From contig UROM01000038.1 in the NCBI GenBank assembly GCA_900549455.1, forward strand, positions 1-14,235: a DNA stretch of 14,235 nucleotides, read 5' to 3'. Each line of letters begins with the position of its first letter. Position 1 is the stretch's first letter. The notes under the pieces were generated by a model. It ran no database searches. It was not told the origin of the DNA and was given only the letters and a program-made list of their open reading frames with translations. Below, in pieces: positions 13,924 to 14,235 of the stretch. The position numbers and the translations under genes were made by a program. The DNA is from an uncultured Collinsella sp. Its GTDB lineage: Bacteria > Actinomycetota > Coriobacteriia > Coriobacteriales > Coriobacteriaceae.

Positions 13924-14188
13924 CTAGTACTCGCGCGGGCTGTTGACGATCTCGCCGGCGGCGACCTTCTTGAGGTGCCGGCCGTAGACCGACTTGCCGT
14001 AGGCCTCGGCGGCCTCCTTGAGCCCCTCTGTGGTGATCCAGCCGTTCTCCCAGGCGATCTCCTCGGGCACGGACACGGGAAGGTCCTGGGAGTGCTCCAC
14101 GGCGCGGACGAACTCCGCGGCCTCGTGGAGTGACTCCATAGTGCCGGTGTCCAGCCACGCGTAGCCGCGGCCGAGGGTGACCACGGAC
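13924..14188 (-). CDS. rmlA: Glucose-1-phosphate thymidylyltransferase (RmlA), C-terminal part only
   Basis: About 87 C-terminal residues of the enzyme that makes dTDP-glucose, the first step of dTDP-L-rhamnose synthesis. LGRGYAWLDTGTMESLHEA matches the conserved end of the nucleotidyltransferase fold (usually WLDTGTHESL), followed by EFVRAVEHSQ, PEEIAWENGWI and YGKSVYGRHL. The gene is cut at 14188 because genomic sequence ends there and sequencing adapter begins. The residues MCIRDR that appear to precede it in this frame are translated adapter, not protein. The missing N-terminal part (roughly 200 residues from the family's usual length near 290) would lie beyond the contig end. The stop is 19 bases before rmlB, so the three genes form one operon. 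Confidence 0.93.
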
Positions 14189-14235
14189 CTGTCTCTTATA
14201 CACATCTGACGCTGCCGACGATCGCATAAGTGTAG
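14189..14235. other. Illumina Nextera adapter read-through (artefact)
   Basis: CTGTCTCTTATACACATCT (14189-14207) is the Tn5 mosaic end used in Nextera libraries. It is followed by GACGCTGCCGACGA (14208-14221), an 8-base index TCGCATAA (14222-14229) and GTGTAG, the start of the P5-side adapter. The index is the complement of TTATGCGA, which I recall as i5 index S522. These 47 bases are library adapter left in the assembly and have no biological meaning. Confidence 0.98.

Noticed and set aside
11353..13946. Long plus-strand open frames of about 480 and 400 codons opposite the rml genes
   Set aside because: They lie exactly antisense to rmlCD and rmlB, which have clear family motifs. Their Gly/Val/Ala/Arg-rich composition is the usual shadow of very GC-rich genes, and no ribosome site precedes them.
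13793..14227. A 144-codon minus-strand frame crossing the contig end
   Set aside because: It begins inside the adapter (SSAASDVYKRQ is translated Nextera sequence) and overlaps rmlA and rmlB in another frame.
1..14235. CRISPR array or tandem repeats
   Set aside because: No regularly spaced direct repeats were seen on either strand; the only repeated structures are the individual palindromes listed.

Overview
The window looks like a chromosomal contig end from a high-GC, gut-type Actinomycetota, most likely the Coriobacteriia (Collinsella-like). The evidence is the very GC-rich housekeeping genes, strong AGGAG ribosome sites with several GTG starts, a bifunctional shikimate dehydrogenase/shikimate kinase, and an RmlC-RmlD fusion of the kind known in gut actinobacteria. 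The genus is an inference; no rRNA or other marker gene is present.

Layout, left to right. (1) 20-1793: end of a shikimate-pathway operon, an aroE-aroK fusion followed by aroQ, with a 16-bp perfect hairpin of repeat type between them. (2) 1834-3374: a lower-GC two-gene cassette, a DUF4869-like protein and a P-loop ATPase with a possible TOPRIM-like tail. The stop and start codons overlap (TAATG), and a 16-bp bidirectional terminator follows. (3) 3414-4401 (minus): an acyltransferase-3 membrane gene broken by one frameshift near its N-terminus. (4) 4428-4546 (minus): tRNA-Arg(TCT) with its own terminator. (5) 4599-6223 (minus): Wzm/Wzt-type polysaccharide ABC exporter. (6) 6384-8541 (plus): a GT2 glycosyltransferase with C-terminal membrane anchor, a coding-like remnant, and a second acyltransferase-3 protein. 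(7) 8662-10806 (minus): a large polytopic membrane protein resembling GT-C enzymes, low GC. (8) 10807-11304: intergenic, holding a 53-codon C-terminal coding remnant and a strong terminator. (9) 11305-14188 (minus): very GC-rich dTDP-L-rhamnose operon rmlA (partial), rmlB, rmlCD. (10) 14189-14235: not biological sequence but Illumina Nextera adapter joined to the contig.

Regions 5-9 read together as a cell-surface polysaccharide locus. The Rml enzymes make dTDP-L-rhamnose, the GT2 enzyme probably charges a polyprenyl phosphate or builds the chain, the ABC pair exports lipid-linked polymer, and the GT-C-like and acyltransferase proteins probably decorate it. GC content is mosaic: hand counts of single 60-base lines give about 72% in aroE, 47% in the ATPase gene, 42% in the GT-C-like gene and 73% in rmlB. 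This fits repeated cassette exchange in a surface-glycan locus.

The best candidates for something little described are the DUF4869/ATPase pair and the two gene remnants. The clearest hard facts are the acyltransferase frameshift and the adapter artefact at the end.
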